Shown here piece after piece: positions 61,378 through 64,000 of a DNA stretch of 64,000 nt (position 1 is its first letter; each line of letters opens with the position of its first letter). Source of the stretch: Nitrobium sp046350935 (lineage in GTDB: Bacteria; Nitrospirota; Thermodesulfovibrionia; Thermodesulfovibrionales; Dissulfurispiraceae); assembly GCA_046350935.1 (NCBI GenBank), contig JAXLZK010000010.1:1-64000 (forward strand), written 5' to 3'. The translations under genes were made by a program, and so were the position numbers. Below the pieces are notes generated by a model, which was not told the DNA's origin, did no database searches, and saw only the letters and a program-made list of their open reading frames with translations.

Positions 61378-62828
61378 AGAGAGGGTCTCCTCGCACGCCA
61401 TTCCGTGCTCTGCTCGTAGGCGTAGGCGACTTTCAGAATAGCCTCTTCGTCGAAATGCCTCCCGATGATCTGGAGGCCGATGGGGAGGCCCCCGCCCGTG
61501 AACCCGCACGGGACCGAAATGGCGGGAACGCCGGCAAGGTTGACGGAGATAGTGAAAATATCCGAAAGGTACATCCGGAGCGGGTCCGTCGTCCTCTCAC
61601 CGATCCGGAAGGCGGCGCCCGGAGCAGTGGGGGTGACGAGCACGTCCACCTGCTCGAAGGCTTTTTCGAAATCCCGCTTTATCAGCGTCCTCGCCTGCTG
61701 GCCCTTCTTATAGTAGGCTTCGTAGTAGCCGGCGGAGAGGGCATAGGTGCCGAGCATGATCCTCCTCTTCACCTCCGCGCCGAACCCCTGCGCGCGGGTG
61801 TTCCGGTACATCTCCATCAGGTCCTTCCCCTCCGCCCTGAAACCGTATTTCACCCCGTCATAGCGTGCCAGGTTTGAAGAGGCTTCCGAGGTGGCAAGGA
61901 TGTAGTAGGTCGCGACAGCGTACCCGGTGTGAGGGAGGGACACCTCCACCGGCACCGCCCCCAGGGACTCCAGCTTCCGGAGGGCGGCGCGCACCGCGTC
62001 CTCCACCTCCCTGTCCATTCCCTCGATGAAGTATTCCCTGGGGACGCCGATGCGCATCCCCTTTATCTCCTGTCCGAGCACGCGCGCGAAATCGGGGACC
62101 TCCACCGGGGCGGAGGTGGAGTCGAAGCGATCGTGCCCAGCAATGGCGTTCAGCATGATGGCGGAATCCTCCACCGTCCGGGTGAGGGGGCCGATCTGGT
62201 CGAGGGACGACGCATACGCCACCAGCCCGTACCGCGAGACCCGCCCGTAGGTCGGCTTCAGACCGACCACTCCGCAGAGGGAGGCGGGCTGCCGGATGGA
62301 GCCTCCCGTATCGGACCCGAGGGCGGCGATGCATTCGCCCGCGGCCACTGCAGCCGCCGAGCCGCCGCTGCTGCCTCCGGGCACCCGCTCCGTGTCCCAG
62401 GGGTTCCGCGTCGTGTGGAACCGCGAGTTCTCGGTGGAGGAGCCCATGGCGAACTCGTCGAGATTGGTCTTGCCGACCAGCAGGTAGTGCTGCTCTTTCA
62501 GCTTTCCCGTCGCCGTGCTTTCGTACGGGGGGACAAAAGTATGGAGTATCTCCGACGCGCAGGTGGTGAGCACCCCTTTGGTGCACATGTTATCCTTGAC
62601 GGCAACGGGTATCCCGGTCAGAAGGGATGCCGTGTTGCCGAGGATGGCCTGCTCCGCGGCGTCAGCCATCGCGTACGCATTGTCCCGGGTGACGGTAATG
62701 TAGGCCTTGATCCGGTCCTCCACTGCGTCGATCCGCCCGTATACGTCATCGAGGACCTCACGGGGCCTGACCTCCCTGTTGTCGAGGAGCCTGCGCACCT
62801 CCGCTATGGTCAACTCATTGAGCTTCAA
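61374..62828 (-). CDS. gatA: Asp-tRNA(Asn)/Glu-tRNA(Gln) amidotransferase subunit A
   Basis: 484 residues; the amidase-signature glutaminase subunit of GatCAB. The catalytic triad is K78 (PVAVKDNM), S153 (GGSSGGSAAA) and S177 (DTGGSIRQPAS). The start is TTG at 62828, chosen because GGAGG lies 7 nt upstream and the protein then begins MKLNELTIAEVRRLL as in other GatA proteins; an upstream GTG would add nine atypical residues. It is coupled to gatB by a 4-bp overlap. Its presence implies indirect synthesis of Gln-tRNA and/or Asn-tRNA. Confidence 0.97.
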   Translation of the reverse strand: MKLNELTIAEVRRLLDNREVRPREVLDDVYGRIDAVEDRIKAYITVTRDNAYAMADAAEQAILGNTASLLTGIPVAVKDNMCTKGVLTTCASEILHTFVPPYESTATGKLKEQHYLLVGKTNLDEFAMGSSTENSRFHTTRNPWDTERVPGGSSGGSAAAVAAGECIAALGSDTGGSIRQPASLCGVVGLKPTYGRVSRYGLVAYASSLDQIGPLTRTVEDSAIMLNAIAGHDRFDSTSAPVEVPDFARVLGQEIKGMRIGVPREYFIEGMDREVEDAVRAALRKLESLGAVPVEVSLPHTGYAVATYYILATSEASSNLARYDGVKYGFRAEGKDLMEMYRNTRAQGFGAEVKRRIMLGTYALSAGYYEAYYKKGQQARTLIKRDFEKAFEQVDVLVTPTAPGAAFRIGERTTDPLRMYLSDIFTISVNLAGVPAISVPCGFTGGGLPIGLQIIGRHFDEEAILKVAYAYEQSTEWRARRPSL

Positions 62829-62955
62829 GGTAATGCCTCCTTCATTGGTGCACAAGACGCGTCCCGGGGACGCTGCGTGCTGCCGGCTGCAGCAAAGGGC
62901 TGTGAAAGGCGACTGTTTGTTAATGTATCACTCTGGTATACTATTTGGCAAGGAT

Positions 62956-63972
62956 ATGAAGAAAGAGGAAGCAGATACTCCCCCGCCGTCCGCAGGGGAA
63001 GCCCCTCCCGCTTCCGGAAGCCTCCTCCCGGTCGAACCGCAGGACGTTTCAAAAAGGCTCGATATCTTTGCCGCGGAAAAGACGGGGAGCACCCGCTCGC
63101 AGGTGCAGCGGCTGATACGGGACGGCTCTATCCTGGTGAACGGGGAGGCCGCCCGCCCGAACCATGCGGTGAGGAGGCACGATCTCATCGAAATGGCGAT
63201 GCCGGAACGCACGTCCCTTCCTCATGGAGACATACTCGTTCCTGAAAATATCCCTCTTACGCTCCTTTATCGCGACGGCGCCGTCGCCGTGGTGGACAAG
63301 CCTGCAGGGCTGGTCGTATACCCTTCCGCGGGCCATGAGCGGGGGACCCTGCTCAACGCCCTCGCGTTCCACTGCAGGAAGCTCGCCACCATCGGAGGCC
63401 CCCTGCGCCCCGGCGTGGTGCATCGGCTGGACAAGGATACATCGGGGGTAATGGTGGTCGCCCTCAATGACAGCGCATATTATTGCCTGGTCGAACAGTT
63501 CAGGGGCAGGACCATCAACCGGAAGTATCTCGCCCTGCTCTACGGAACACTGAGAGAGGATTCCGGGGAGGTCGCGCTGCGGATAGGCCGCTCGGAAGCG
63601 GACCGCAAGAAAATGTCCACCCGCGCCAGGAGGGGGAAGGAGGCGGTGACCCGGTGGAAGGTGCTCAGGAGATTCGGCGCCGCCACCCTGATCGAGGCAA
63701 AGCTCGGCACGGGGAGAACCCACCAGATCAGGGTTCACCTCTCCGCGATCGGACATCCCGTACTCGGAGACGCAACCTACGGAAAAAAGACTTTCGTGGA
63801 AATCGGAAGAAAGCGCATCTTCTTCCCCCGCCAGATGCTCCACGCGGAAACGCTGGGGTTTGCCCATCCCGCGACCGGCGCTTGCCTGGAGTTTACCAGC
63901 CCGGTTCCGCAAGACATGCAGGAATGCATAAGACAGTTGGACGCCCTCTGCGGGCTGACACCCATGCGGTAA
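62956..63972 (+). CDS. RluA/RluD-family 23S rRNA pseudouridine synthase
   Basis: 338 residues. An N-terminal S4 RNA-binding domain (SKRLDIFAAEKTGSTRSQVQRLIRDGSILVNGE) is followed by the catalytic domain. Motif I is GVVHRLDKDTSGVMVVA with the catalytic Asp, then YLALLYG and GTGRTHQIRVHLSAIGHPVLGD. It isomerises uridines of 23S rRNA, most likely at RluD-type sites. The ATG at 62956 has AAGG just upstream; an ATG at 62923 is an alternative. It is divergent from gatA with 127 bp between starts. Confidence 0.92.
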   Translation: MKKEEADTPPPSAGEAPPASGSLLPVEPQDVSKRLDIFAAEKTGSTRSQVQRLIRDGSILVNGEAARPNHAVRRHDLIEMAMPERTSLPHGDILVPENIPLTLLYRDGAVAVVDKPAGLVVYPSAGHERGTLLNALAFHCRKLATIGGPLRPGVVHRLDKDTSGVMVVALNDSAYYCLVEQFRGRTINRKYLALLYGTLREDSGEVALRIGRSEADRKKMSTRARRGKEAVTRWKVLRRFGAATLIEAKLGTGRTHQIRVHLSAIGHPVLGDATYGKKTFVEIGRKRIFFPRQMLHAETLGFAHPATGACLEFTSPVPQDMQECIRQLDALCGLTPMR

Positions 63973-64000
63973 GAGCAGAGCGCCTCCCGGCGCTGTTTTA

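Noticed and set aside
1..64000. CRISPR arrays, tRNA or rRNA genes, prophage or intact transposons
   Set aside because: No regularly spaced repeats, no cloverleaf-type T-arm sequence in intergenic DNA, and no transposase, integrase or phage proteins were seen.

Overview
This is a GC-rich bacterial chromosome segment from a Gram-negative organism. It has outer-membrane export proteins, beta-barrels, lipoproteins and ABC-type O-polysaccharide exporters. A secreted triheme c7-type cytochrome, sigma-54 promoters, a gatA-gatB pair and a PEP-CTERM/exosortase-type exopolysaccharide (EPS) locus together suggest an anaerobic respirer such as a Nitrospirota or Desulfobacterota member. This placement is an inference from gene content; no rRNA or other phylogenetic marker is present.

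About 54 kb (644 to 55.3 kb) is one minus-strand surface-glycan region. In transcription order (high to low coordinates) it starts with a histidine kinase and a sigma-54 NtrC-type regulator. A degenerate stand-alone receiver follows, then the core PEP-CTERM-type EPS module: TPR lipoprotein PrsT, initiating sugar transferase, Wza-like export protein, Wzz-like chain-length protein, CpsD-like tyrosine kinase and ExeA-like ATPase. Next come a NusG/RfaH-like antiterminator and a cassette for a CDP-activated, C-methylated deoxysugar (rfbF, LhgO-like oxidase, SDR, C-methyltransferase, RfbC-like epimerase, DUF4910 protein, SDR). Then follow ABC exporter 2, two FemAB/GNAT-like paralogues, a PIG-L deacetylase and a glycosyltransferase. 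A secreted SGNH esterase leads into an unusual block with two asparagine-synthetase-like proteins, a QueC-like PP-loop protein, a hexapeptide acyltransferase and a Glu/Leu/Phe/Val-dehydrogenase-like enzyme. A glycosyltransferase, an outer-membrane barrel and a UDP-sugar 4-epimerase come next. The tail is a tightly coupled operon of a CapK-like adenylate ligase, eight glycosyltransferases, ABC exporter 1, and a terminal pair of a second Glu/Leu/Phe/Val-dehydrogenase-like enzyme and a D-2-hydroxyacid dehydrogenase. Many junctions are 4-bp ATGA or GTGA overlaps, implying translational coupling.

Right of 55.4 kb the strand alternates. It carries a solo IS-end-like repeat, a radical SAM protein, a PEP-CTERM-anchored exported protein behind a sigma-54 promoter, ilvE behind a sigma-70 promoter that would give an almost leaderless mRNA, a triheme cytochrome behind a full-consensus sigma-54 promoter, gatA-gatB, and an RluA-family pseudouridine synthase.

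Genes at 26.5-28.6 kb and 32.0-48.9 kb are nearly all split by one-base shifts, while their products align end to end once frames are joined. Genes on either side are intact. I read this mainly as local sequence or assembly error and annotate these as whole genes, marking the shifts. No exosortase, Wzx, Wzy, tRNA, rRNA or CRISPR array was found.
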